Source: Asticcacaulis machinosus
GTDB taxonomy: Bacteria; Pseudomonadota; Alphaproteobacteria; Caulobacterales; Caulobacteraceae
Length of the DNA: 64,000 nucleotides
Direction: 5' to 3'
Assembly: GCF_028550435.1 (NCBI RefSeq)
Contig: NZ_JAQQKV010000003.1
Span: 1 to 64,000, forward strand
In this document: in pieces, positions 1-7,668 of the stretch
Position numbering within the stretch: the stretch's first letter is position 1
Layout of the letters: each line of letters opens with the position of its first letter
Notes under the pieces: model-generated
Told to the model about the DNA's origin: nothing
The model's input: the letters and a program-made list of their open reading frames with translations, nothing else
Databases searched by the model: none
Translations under genes and position numbers: made by a program

Positions 1-42
1 ATAACCTGAAGGTCGTCAGTTCAAATCTGGCCCCCGCAACCA
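1..42 (+). tRNA. Initiator tRNA-fMet (CAT), 3' half, cut by window start
   Basis: The window opens inside the anticodon: the bases after the missing C read AT then AACC, as in initiator tRNAs. The T-arm (GTCAG, loop TTCAAAT, CTGGC) is followed by a 7-nt acceptor strand CCCCGCA, discriminator A and an encoded CCA ending at 42. The tail closely matches the E. coli initiator tRNA as I recall it. The 5' half lies outside the window, so the acceptor pairing cannot be checked. Confidence 0.88.
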
Positions 43-69
43 AAACTTAGGCAGATACAATGACTTAGA

Positions 70-91
70 AGCCCGCGAAAGCGGGCTTTTC
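70..91 (+). terminator. Rho-independent terminator of the tRNA
   Basis: A 7-bp stem AGCCCGC/GCGGGCT with a GAAA tetraloop is followed by a T run. It lies 28 nt after the tRNA CCA end. Confidence 0.85.
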
Positions 92-158
92 TGCGTTTTA
101 AGCGAAAAATGCCTAGCACAGGCTGAGCACAGAATTTGCGTAAATACCGCATAGGTGG

Positions 159-201
159 TAACCTGAAGGTCGTCAGTTCAAATCTGGCCCCCGCAACCAA
201 A
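159..201 (+). repeat. Direct repeat of the tRNA-fMet 3' tail (att-like or tRNA remnant)
   Basis: Bases 159-201 are identical to 2-44, starting in the anticodon loop and running through the CCA end plus two bases. The sequence upstream (about 120-158) does not form a D-arm or a 5' acceptor strand, so this is a tail copy and not a second functional tRNA. A duplicated tRNA 3' end is what tRNA-targeting integrases leave behind, but only about 115 bp separates the copies and no integrase gene is in the window. A partial gene duplication is the alternative. Confidence 0.75.
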
Positions 202-206
202 CTAAA

Positions 207-232
207 GTGGCGCCCCTTCGGGCGCCTTTTTA
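207..232 (+). terminator. Rho-independent terminator after the second tRNA tail
   Basis: The stem GGCGCC/GGCGCC with loop CCTTCG is followed by five T. Each tRNA tail copy is therefore followed by its own terminator, with unrelated stems. Confidence 0.8.
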
Positions 233-403
233 GTTTGGTCATGTTGGTTTGGTTATGGGCTCATACTGAACGGACGAGAAACGTCAGTTCAACCGCAGCC
301 GCAGGCGTGCGTAAGCCCGCCGATCAGTGGCTGGGTCGGGGAGTAAAGCGACCCAAATCGCGCCCCCGAAATTACACTTACCGCAACTAAATCAACAGAT
401 TAT

Positions 404-425
404 AGCCTCCTTGCGGAGGCTTTTC
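404..425 (+). terminator. Third rho-independent terminator
   Basis: The stem AGCCTCC/GGAGGCT with loop TTGC is followed by TTTT. The preceding 258-391 stretch has scattered matches to the tRNA tail (GGCTCATA near 258, CGTCAGTTCAA near 282, CCGCAACTAA near 381). It may be a decayed third copy; this is weak. Confidence 0.7.
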
Positions 426-486
426 TGCGCCCCCGAAACACACCGCCAAACTCGTCGAGCGGGTATCATCCTTCGGTATTAATTAG

Positions 487-2322
487 CTAGACCCGCACGT
501 GATTATAAAGCCGATAGGTTTCGTTTGTGATCGCCATGAAGGGTTTGAGGGCAATATCACCTTGCGGCGTGTTTACGCTCCATATCTCAGGTGACACACG
601 CGCAGTTTTTAACCATGTGGCGGCCGTCAGGGGTGTTTCTGGCGCTTCAATGGGAAAGAGCACCATCGGTCCGGTCATCACGGCGACCATTTCCGGATGG
701 CTGGCATTCAGCGGCTCCAGACGTATGCCCATGTCAAACCTGATCTCGATAATATCGCCCTTGCGCCATGTGCGATCAATTTTGAGAAACTGCCCGGCTG
801 TTACCTCTGTGGTGACAGCTATGCCATTGACGGTGATCTTTGTGCTGGCACCGCTCCAGCCCGGTATACGCAGAAAAACATTAAAGCGTGTTTCGTGTGC
901 GGGGGTGATCTCGATACGGCCCGTATCGGCAAGAGGATAGTCGGTGACTTGAGTAAAGCGAACCGTTTCACCAGAGACCGTCGCGGTCAGGTTTGAGGCT
1001 ATGTAGAGGTTCACATAAACACTGTCGGCTTCCAGCAGATAAGCGCTGATGCCGTAATCGGCGGCTATCTGGATAAACGTGCCGGAGCAGCACGGCCAGG
1101 CTTCGCCGCGGAAAAATTTGGTCGCGGTGTGACTGTAGTCTGAATAATAGAAAGTATCGCCGTTCGGCTCGGTAGGTTTGGCACCAAGGATGGTGTTATA
1201 AAGCACCCGTTCCATGCTGTCGCCATAACGGCTGTTCCTGGTAATGCCCAGCAGCGAGCGGGTAATCTTGAAATGGCCATAGGCACCGCACGGGGTTTCA
1301 AACGTCCGGTGTGTGTCTGTCAACATGTTATAAAGGGTCTCGGTATCGTCGGCCGCGACGAGTTCCTCATTCGGCCCCCAGCCGCCGGTGGCGTAGGACT
1401 GGCGCTCGACAAAATCGAAGCCGTTGATTGCGGCTTTCAGGTATGTCTGGTCGCCGGTGGCATACCAGGCTTCGATCGCGGAATTAAGCGCATTGACGTG
1501 GCTGTAGGCATGCTTGCCTTTTAACGGACTGACGCCATCGGCCAGCGGATTGAACAGGGCGTCGTCCTGAAGGAAGCGGATGGCCAGATCACGATAGCGG
1601 TCACCCATGCCCAGCTTCCATGCCTGAAACAGGTGCTCCGGCAGGATGTAGGGTTCATCCCAGATTTCGGCTTCCTGGGTGTAGGGACGGGCGCGGCGCT
1701 CCTCACGCGTCAGGGCCTTTTCCGGCAGGTAGGGCAGGACGGCGTCTGTTGCCTTATCGAGTGCGATCTTAGCCTCCGGCACGCCCGCATAGCGAAAGGC
1801 ATCGACCATCCCAATAACGATCTTATCGTAGGTATAGGCGGGCAGAGGATAGTCTTTGAAAAACGCCGCTGAAATGGTCGGCAGGTAGTCCCTGACCATT
1901 GAGGCAACCTTTTCCCGCGTCTTCGGGGCACCGGTAATGGCATAGCTGCGTGCCAGCCCTGACAAATATTGACCAAAGCTGTGGCCGGGAATGTAACCGT
2001 GCCAGTTGGCCGTGCTCCAGTCGGACGGATCAATATGGAAGTCGTCGGAAGCGTCGTACCAACCGCCCATATCTGCGCCGGGAGCTGCCTGCCCGGCACG
2101 GACACGAAACGGTTTAAGCAACCGGTCATTATCAATCCCCAGATAAAGATCGCGCTGATGATCAAGCTGCGTTTGCAATCGCCCTTCAGACAGCTTCACC
2201 TGTGCGTAATCCGGGGGTGTCAGATCAGGAAACCGGTTCGTGCTGACGCGGGCTGATGCTGGCAATCCGCAAGTACACAGGGCCGCCGCTCCGGCTTTGA
2301 TGAACATTCGGCGCGTCGTCAT
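487..2322 (-). CDS. GH127/DUF1680-like beta-L-arabinofuranosidase, Tat-exported
   Basis: 611 aa with a twin-arginine leader (TRRMFIK, then an Ala-rich stretch to about residue 24), so export in folded form is likely. The body matches the DUF1680/GH127 family: a TGGWG motif near 313-316 followed by Glu319/320, a putative metal/catalytic region with Glu342 and Cys345, and the Cys411-Cys412 pair in a PCCSG motif. In characterised GH127 enzymes one of these cysteines is the nucleophile and the cluster binds zinc. The first ligand motif reads ETPC here, whereas ETC is usual. Family members remove terminal arabinofuranose from plant glycans. The GH43 gene at 4221 fits such a role. The exact substrate is unknown. 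Confidence 0.8.
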   Translation of the reverse strand: MTTRRMFIKAGAAALCTCGLPASARVSTNRFPDLTPPDYAQVKLSEGRLQTQLDHQRDLYLGIDNDRLLKPFRVRAGQAAPGADMGGWYDASDDFHIDPSDWSTANWHGYIPGHSFGQYLSGLARSYAITGAPKTREKVASMVRDYLPTISAAFFKDYPLPAYTYDKIVIGMVDAFRYAGVPEAKIALDKATDAVLPYLPEKALTREERRARPYTQEAEIWDEPYILPEHLFQAWKLGMGDRYRDLAIRFLQDDALFNPLADGVSPLKGKHAYSHVNALNSAIEAWYATGDQTYLKAAINGFDFVERQSYATGGWGPNEELVAADDTETLYNMLTDTHRTFETPCGAYGHFKITRSLLGITRNSRYGDSMERVLYNTILGAKPTEPNGDTFYYSDYSHTATKFFRGEAWPCCSGTFIQIAADYGISAYLLEADSVYVNLYIASNLTATVSGETVRFTQVTDYPLADTGRIEITPAHETRFNVFLRIPGWSGASTKITVNGIAVTTEVTAGQFLKIDRTWRKGDIIEIRFDMGIRLEPLNASHPEMVAVMTGPMVLFPIEAPETPLTAATWLKTARVSPEIWSVNTPQGDIALKPFMAITNETYRLYNHVRV

Positions 2323-2425
2323 ATCTTGCGTTTCCCGGAATAATTATATTTGAAATAAGAATTAGCATCTATGTTTACTGATGTCATTCCCAATCTCCTT
2401 AATCTGTCGTCGGTGCCGTAGATGG

Positions 2426-3724
2426 CTACTTGCGCCGTTCGTCCTCACGCAACTGACGCAGCGCATCGACACGCAGGTAGTCGCTTATGGCTGTGAGCGC
2501 ATCGTCGGGCATATCCGGTTCATTAAGGTGGCTGAAGATTACCGAGGGATCCTCAGGCGTTTTCAGGGGCGTCTCAAGATTGGCCGCGACCATGACTACA
2601 CAAACCAGAGGTGCCACCAGCATGATCAGGGTCATTAACCCCATCATCAGATCCTGAAGCGTCACGTAAGTCACGACCGCCCCCAGCACGATCAGCGCCA
2701 AAGCGCTTACCGCGGCGTGAACGACTGTGCGCCTCAGCCAGAAGCGCAGGAAATGCGCCTTATAGACTGACCGCACATTCAGGCCGGTTGTCGCCATAGC
2801 CATCAGTTCCAGATAGAGCTGGGTAATCCGCGCCTGCGCCTGAGCGCGGGCCTGGCCATAGCGGGACATCAGGGTCCACCGCCGGCGCAGCGTGGCCCAT
2901 TCGGCGGGTTTATGTGCCTGCCAGCTATCCTCGCGGCTGTGATCGGCCTGCTCGGCACACAGGTGTTGAAAGGCTTCGAACCCGGCTTCGCGCGCCTGCA
3001 GGAAGGCTGTGGCGCTCAGGTGGGTTTCGCGGGTATGGCCCCCGAAGCTGTCGGCCCGATGGCGTTGGCGTTCATGCGCGGCAGCAACTACCCGGTGAAT
3101 GCTAAAGCTCAGAACAATCAGCGTCATAATGCCGACCATGACCGCATAAAGCCTGGCCCCCGGCCAGTGCCCGTAAACGGCGACGCAGATACCGGTGATG
3201 ATCGCAGCCAGTACGCCGCCCGCGATGATGTGTGACTGGGTGCGCCGGATATCCGACACCTTGCGCTCAATTAATGTCCGGAAGTTTTTCACAATCCCCA
3301 GCGACCAGCCGTGCAGATAGTCATGGGTGGCACCATCGGCAAAATGGCTGTTGCCATACCCCATCCTGTCCTTGAGGATCGATAGTTCCCGCATCCGAAC
3401 CTCATAGGGATCCATCTGCTCAAGGATATCATCAAGCCCGGCGGCTTTGAGGGTAAACACCGCCGGATCATGAACCGGGGTCAGGGCGGGCATGAGGTGA
3501 TTTGTCTCAAAAGCCTCCCAGTCCGGCCCTTCAACCAGCCGGCGCAAACCTTCGCGGTCATACCGAACTACGGGGGCGGCTTTGAGGACATGGAGACTGC
3601 CCGGGCGGCCGTCAGGGGTATCAAGTTGGGGGGAGGTTTGTTCGCTGAACCTGTCTGCGGATGTGAGAAATCCGCCTTTGGCAGCGCGTAAAAACCTTTG
3701 GCGGGCATGTGCGTGTTCAGCCAT
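2426..3724 (-). CDS. Unknown four-helix membrane protein
   Basis: 432 aa. I do not recognise the family. The start at 3724 is chosen because GGAGGAAAG lies just upstream; a longer frame reaches 3760 without a ribosome site. The N-terminal roughly 160 residues are soluble and charged. Two hydrophobic pairs follow, at about 165-185/192-214 and 333-355/358-381, separated by a charged helical segment rich in Arg, Gln and Ala. The C-terminus is charged. There is no signal peptide and no catalytic motif that I can name. The gene lies between two glycosidase genes on the same strand, which is the only functional hint. Confidence 0.75.
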   Translation of the reverse strand: MAEHAHARQRFLRAAKGGFLTSADRFSEQTSPQLDTPDGRPGSLHVLKAAPVVRYDREGLRRLVEGPDWEAFETNHLMPALTPVHDPAVFTLKAAGLDDILEQMDPYEVRMRELSILKDRMGYGNSHFADGATHDYLHGWSLGIVKNFRTLIERKVSDIRRTQSHIIAGGVLAAIITGICVAVYGHWPGARLYAVMVGIMTLIVLSFSIHRVVAAAHERQRHRADSFGGHTRETHLSATAFLQAREAGFEAFQHLCAEQADHSREDSWQAHKPAEWATLRRRWTLMSRYGQARAQAQARITQLYLELMAMATTGLNVRSVYKAHFLRFWLRRTVVHAAVSALALIVLGAVVTYVTLQDLMMGLMTLIMLVAPLVCVVMVAANLETPLKTPEDPSVIFSHLNEPDMPDDALTAISDYLRVDALRQLREDERRK

Positions 3725-4220
3725 TTGCTTTCCTCCGACTCCGGTCTGAAAACCGAACATCGAAGAAAAACCTTCAACGATCGGCTGTGTTAATCCTGCC
3801 TTGGGTAGCGGCGGTTAGCCGCGGTGCCTTTGGGTTCGGTCCGGTACGACGACGTGTCGTTCCGGCCCGACAGGGTATTTTCAGACACGTCAAAACCTGA
3901 CGCGCGCGTAGTCGTGGACGCCGCAGATAGCGATCCTGAAGTTTCGGATGATGTGTCAATGCAGAGCATGAACAAACCTGCGGCCAATTCCAAAAAAGCA
4001 ATCAAAAAAGTTAAAGTTCATAAGGGGTTATGAATTCTCACCCCTTAGGAGGTAAAGCCCTTACGGACTTTAACTTTTCCAAGCCTGGTTAATATATACC
4101 TAATTTATCCACAGGCAGCAATGGGCCTGTGATCACAGTTTGCGAAATAATCGCACACAAAAAAGTGCATGCGATTATTTCTAAACTCTGAGATTAGCCG
4201 AACGATAAGTATGGGTGGAA
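3725..4220. other. Gene-poor spacer with two strong inverted repeats
   Basis: No convincing gene is present. At 4006-4078 a 12-bp inverted repeat (AAAAGTTAAAGT/ACTTTAACTTTT) encloses a second one (AAGGGG at 4022, CCCCTT at 4041). At 4144-4181 a perfect 12-bp repeat GAAATAATCGCA/TGCGATTATTTC encloses CAC-A6-GTG. Both lie downstream of the GH43 gene (minus strand) and far upstream of the membrane protein gene. They could be 3' end structures, an operator or a small RNA. A clean T tract is missing. Confidence 0.55.
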
Positions 4221-5210
4221 TTAGTCCTTCCGCGGGGCCGTAAGCCCGGCCTCGGTTTGCTCAACCGGCTGCATCGTGCCATCGGGATTGTAGTAAAGAT
4301 GCTCGGCCCGTACGGCGCGCCGGCCAATCGCACCGGTCTGATCACCGATGGTAAGCGACGCATCATGGTAAAAGAAATAGTCCTTGCCTTTGAAGGTGAT
4401 GATGCCCGGATGGATGGTGAAGCTGTTTTTGCCGGAGCCGGTCAGCACGCCGCGAAATGTCCACGGGCCGGTAATCGATGGCGCGGTGGCATAGGATATG
4501 GTCTCATCCTTATCCTTTGACTTATCGCGGGAGGCATAGGTCAGGTAATAGATGTCGCCGCGCCTGGTGATCCACGGGCCTTCTTCGAAATGGGGCAGGT
4601 CGAACTGCTTAATCGGGCCGTCCAGTTCGATCATATTGGGTTTCAGCTTAGCGTAATAGCAGTTGAAATTGCCCCAGATCAGCCAGGCCGAGCCATCGTC
4701 GTCAATGAACACGGTCGGGTCAATATCGTCCCAGGTATGCGGGCCTTGCGGCGTCATTTGATTATGGATCAGGGCCGTGCCGCGCGCGTCGACAAATGGG
4801 CCGGTCGGGCTGTCTGAGACCGCCACGCCGATCGCTTTGCCGGGCTGGGTTTTGTCGTGTTCAACGGCGGCGTAGAAATAGAACTTGCCGTCTTTCTCAA
4901 TCGTCTGAGCCGCCCAGGCGTCTTTTGCAGCCCACTTGAAATCGGTCGCCTTCATGATCGGGCCGTGGGCGGTCCAGGTCAGAAGGTCTTTGGACGAAAA
5001 GACGCGCCAGTCCTTCATGGTGAACATCTCAGTGCCGCGCGCTTCGTCATGGCCAGTGTAAAGATAGACCGTATCGCCCACCACCAGAGGCGCCGGATCG
5101 GCAGTGAACATGTCGGTAAACAGCGGATTTGATCCCGGTGCGCGAGGGTCTGCGGTGGCGGTCGTGGCCAGCATAAGGCCCGCCATGATAAGTGACGTGG
5201 TTTTAAGCAT
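4221..5210 (-). CDS. GH43 family arabinosidase/xylosidase, secreted
   Basis: 329 aa with a Sec signal peptide ending around TATA-DP (residue 20). It shows the GH43 five-blade propeller signatures: ADPAP with base Asp38, DIDP with the pKa-setting Asp164, and FEEGPW with the acid Glu210. An AGGGA ribosome site precedes the ATG. GH43 enzymes release arabinofuranose or xylose from arabinan and arabinoxylan. With the GH127-like gene at 487 on the same strand it suggests stepwise trimming of arabinose-containing side chains in the periplasm. The two genes are not contiguous, so one operon is not certain. Confidence 0.88.
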   Translation of the reverse strand: MLKTTSLIMAGLMLATTATADPRAPGSNPLFTDMFTADPAPLVVGDTVYLYTGHDEARGTEMFTMKDWRVFSSKDLLTWTAHGPIMKATDFKWAAKDAWAAQTIEKDGKFYFYAAVEHDKTQPGKAIGVAVSDSPTGPFVDARGTALIHNQMTPQGPHTWDDIDPTVFIDDDGSAWLIWGNFNCYYAKLKPNMIELDGPIKQFDLPHFEEGPWITRRGDIYYLTYASRDKSKDKDETISYATAPSITGPWTFRGVLTGSGKNSFTIHPGIITFKGKDYFFYHDASLTIGDQTGAIGRRAVRAEHLYYNPDGTMQPVEQTEAGLTAPRKD

Positions 5211-5263
5211 GTTGATCTTCCCTGATGTTATGTTTTTTTAGATTATTTTGTCGCGATATCGTT

Positions 5264-5289
5264 GTCGAAAACCGCTTACACTTTTCGAC
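5264..5289. promoter_or_regulatory. Candidate operator upstream of the GH43 gene
   Basis: A perfect 8-bp inverted repeat GTCGAAAA/TTTTCGAC has a 10-bp centre, 54 bp before the GH43 start. Its size and position suit a dimeric regulator. No regulator gene is adjacent, so the assignment is inference only. Confidence 0.4.
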
Positions 5290-5429
5290 TATCGCTTATT
5301 ATGTCGGGCTTTGACAGATGTGCAATAGTCTGAGTAAATGACGGTCAAATAACACTTATAAAACGGGAAGACGCTATGAAGATTTGGTTCTTCTTATGAA
5401 AAACCTGTCGGTCAATTCTGCAAAATAAA

Positions 5430-5466
5430 GCGAAAATTTTCGCAGGGCCGCCCCAAGAAAATTTTC
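5430..5466. repeat. Palindrome pair GAAAATTTTC, 25 bp apart
   Basis: The 14-bp palindrome GCGAAAATTTTCGC (5430-5443) is followed by a second GAAAATTTTC (5457-5466). The rest of the 5211-5524 spacer holds only these, the operator-like repeat at 5264 and the terminator at 5481. Confidence 0.45.
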
Positions 5467-5480
5467 ACCGAACTTGATCC

Positions 5481-5521
5481 GCAGAAAACGTATTTGGCAC
5501 ATAGTGCCAAAACTTTTCTGC
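5481..5521 (-). terminator. Long hairpin terminator of the DUF2336 gene
   Basis: It starts 3 nt past the stop codon at 5525. Outer arms GCAGAAAA/TTTTCTGC enclose inner arms TTTGGCAC/GTGCCAAA with a 3-nt loop. Almost every base is paired, and the structure could stop transcription from either side. Confidence 0.7.
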
Positions 5522-5524
5522 GAG

Positions 5525-6610
5525 TTACGCCGCATGCCCCTCAGCGCGTCTTAGGCGCCAGAAGCGGATGGTGCGCAGGGCCGTCTCGCGCGGCAGGTCG
5601 GCATATAAACGACCATATTCCTGGGCCTTGGCCATCGCGTTTTCCTGATGGTTGAGCATGATCATGGCATAGGTCAGGAACAGCGATTTTTCCAGATCGG
5701 CGGCCTTACACGCAATGGCCAGCGCGTCAATTTCCCGCTTTTCGACCAGATGCTTGGCGGTCAGGAAATCGATATCGGCCAGTTGTGACAGGGCGACCAG
5801 AAACCAGGTCGGGTTCGGATCGCGCATGTAACGCGCCAAAAGCGGCGGGGTCAGTTTCTCGTTCTTGCGCAGCCCTTCGACCTCAGCCGAAATGGCTTCA
5901 TAGTCGGCGGGGTATGAGCCGTGGGCGATGGCGACGCTGTTACGGCCCTTGCTCATGGCTTCATCCAGCAGGGCCGGATCGAGCTTGGCGTTTTCCTCAA
6001 GGATGCGTTCCCTAAGGCGGGCTTCGACCACGAAATACATCTCATTCATCAGGTCGGCGGGCAGGTCAGAACGGCCAATGACGGCCGCATGAAGATCAGG
6101 ATTGGCCTGAGCGCGGGCGACGACCGCTTCGTTCGATTCCCGCGACAGGCGCGCGCCTTCGTTTTTCAAAAGCACGTTCAGAGTGGTGTCATCGCCGCGT
6201 CGCACAATGACGCCGGTGACATTTTCGGTGACGGTTTCACGGCGCGACACGGCCCGCAGGTGCTCCTGCCCCTGCGTGTTGACGACGTGCAAAAGATCGC
6301 TTTCCGACAAAGCGTTTGAGCGCATGAGGATGGGTTCGGCCACGTCGATATGATCGACCATCAGTTGCCGCAACAATCCTTGCGGTGCGGTTGCCGCCCC
6401 TGACATTTTGTGGGCGATTTCGGCACGGACGACGGCTTCCATCTCTTCGGTCAACTGGCTCATGACCGTGTCATAAAGCACCATCTCCGCGCTGGAAATC
6501 GCCTCATGATTGGCCAGAAACAGGTTGGTGACTTCGCGCAAAAGTTCGCGCCGCTTGGAACTTGACGGTTCTTTCGCCAGTTCGATCAGGGATAATAACG
6601 GAGAAGGCAT
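5525..6610 (-). CDS. DUF2336 domain protein
   Basis: 361 aa, entirely helical-looking and soluble, with no signal peptide. It resembles the DUF2336 family common in Caulobacterales and other alphaproteobacteria: N-terminal LLSLIELAKEPSSSKRRELLREVTNLF, then repeated helical pairs such as the PILMRSNALSESDLLHVV segment near residue 93. The repeats recall HEAT-like scaffolds. The biochemical role is unknown. It ends in a strong hairpin and starts 27 bp after the next gene upstream, so the two may be cotranscribed. Confidence 0.75.
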   Translation of the reverse strand: MPSPLLSLIELAKEPSSSKRRELLREVTNLFLANHEAISSAEMVLYDTVMSQLTEEMEAVVRAEIAHKMSGAATAPQGLLRQLMVDHIDVAEPILMRSNALSESDLLHVVNTQGQEHLRAVSRRETVTENVTGVIVRRGDDTTLNVLLKNEGARLSRESNEAVVARAQANPDLHAAVIGRSDLPADLMNEMYFVVEARLRERILEENAKLDPALLDEAMSKGRNSVAIAHGSYPADYEAISAEVEGLRKNEKLTPPLLARYMRDPNPTWFLVALSQLADIDFLTAKHLVEKREIDALAIACKAADLEKSLFLTYAMIMLNHQENAMAKAQEYGRLYADLPRETALRTIRFWRLRRAEGHAA

Positions 6611-6637
6611 GTGCAGACCTTAAGGGGCAGAAATATT

Positions 6638-7567
6638 CTATCTCGGGGACGCTGACTCATTAGCTACGGGAAGGTCGTTTTGACCTGGTTCCTGTGTCTG
6701 TTGGATGGTGTCGGGGCTCAGGCCATATTCACGGTGCAGCGAATAAAAGCGCGGGCTTTGGGTGGTGGGGTCGGTGATGGTCTGACCCGGTGTAAAGCCG
6801 ACACCGGCGGCCGTGCCGGGGGCGCTTTGCGGGGCGGTGTCAGTTTGCGGGCCACGATAATATTTTGACGTGCGCGGGATCTGGTAGGCGTCCATATCAG
6901 GGGCCGTCGTCGGGGCAGATGGCGTGGGAGCGGTCGCAACTGCCGTGGTCGCCTTGGGGGTGGATTTGGCCTCTGCAACCTGCGGCGCGGGATTGGGTAT
7001 CGGGGCCATAGTGACGGGTTTGGGTACTGGCTTAACCGCCACGCGCTGGGTGGGCGCAGGGGCCGTTTCCAGTTCACGCATCTGCTCTGGCGTAAGGCGT
7101 GGTGCCGGCGCGGGCAAGGGGGGCGGTGTGGTCAGGGATGCCATTGGCACAGACGGAGCCGTGCGGCTGGCGACCTGGGGTACGGGGGTGTAGACCTGCG
7201 GGCGGTAGGTATAGGCTTCAACCGGGGCGCTGACATAGCGCTCAGGGCGAGGGCTGCGAGGCTCGGCTATTGAGGGCTCAGTCGAAGATACCTGAGGTAG
7301 GGCGGATACGGGCGCAGAATTGGCCGCTGCGGGCACGGTTTGCGTCGGTTTGGTCGGCCATTTGAGTTCTTTTTTGAAGAAATTCCCGACATCGCCGTAA
7401 GGGGAGGGCGGCACCCCATACTGACCGGCTTTTGGGGCGGCATCGGCAACGCTTTTTCCGGGCCAGTTGAGGTTGCCCGCATCCCGCGCCGGGGCGGCCT
7501 GCGCCGTAATCGACGTGGCGCTTAAGAACATGCCGCAAAGGGTCAGCCGGACAAACAACGATGACAT
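6638..7567 (-). CDS. Secreted proline/alanine-rich protein, unknown function
   Basis: 309 aa with a Sec signal peptide (cut near AQAA, residue 25). From about residue 70 onwards the protein is low-complexity Pro, Ala, Thr and Val, likely disordered, with repeated APAP and PVP patterns. The N-terminal mature part (GNLNWPGKSVADAAPKAGQY) and the C-terminal part (RFYSLHREYGLSPDTIQQ) are the only ordered-looking segments. Such proteins often span the periplasm or act as cell-wall linkers. I cannot assign a family. Codon-position GC bias on this strand supports a real gene. Confidence 0.65.
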   Translation of the reverse strand: MSSLFVRLTLCGMFLSATSITAQAAPARDAGNLNWPGKSVADAAPKAGQYGVPPSPYGDVGNFFKKELKWPTKPTQTVPAAANSAPVSALPQVSSTEPSIAEPRSPRPERYVSAPVEAYTYRPQVYTPVPQVASRTAPSVPMASLTTPPPLPAPAPRLTPEQMRELETAPAPTQRVAVKPVPKPVTMAPIPNPAPQVAEAKSTPKATTAVATAPTPSAPTTAPDMDAYQIPRTSKYYRGPQTDTAPQSAPGTAAGVGFTPGQTITDPTTQSPRFYSLHREYGLSPDTIQQTQEPGQNDLPVANESASPR

Positions 7568-7668
7568 AGGCGCGCGATCAACTCATATAAACAGGTTGCA
7601 ACCGGCTGACCTTACGTCGTCAAGTTTAATATCCGGCTAACTGCCGGTAATGTTTTTGAGGCACGCCC

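Noticed and set aside
159-199. Possible second complete tRNA-fMet gene
   Set aside because: No D-arm or 5' acceptor strand can be formed from the bases upstream, so only the tail is duplicated.
3824-4033. 69-aa open frame on the plus strand, and overlapping frames on the minus strand
   Set aside because: No ribosome site, no recognisable domain, and the 3' end falls in an inverted repeat. Treated as non-coding.
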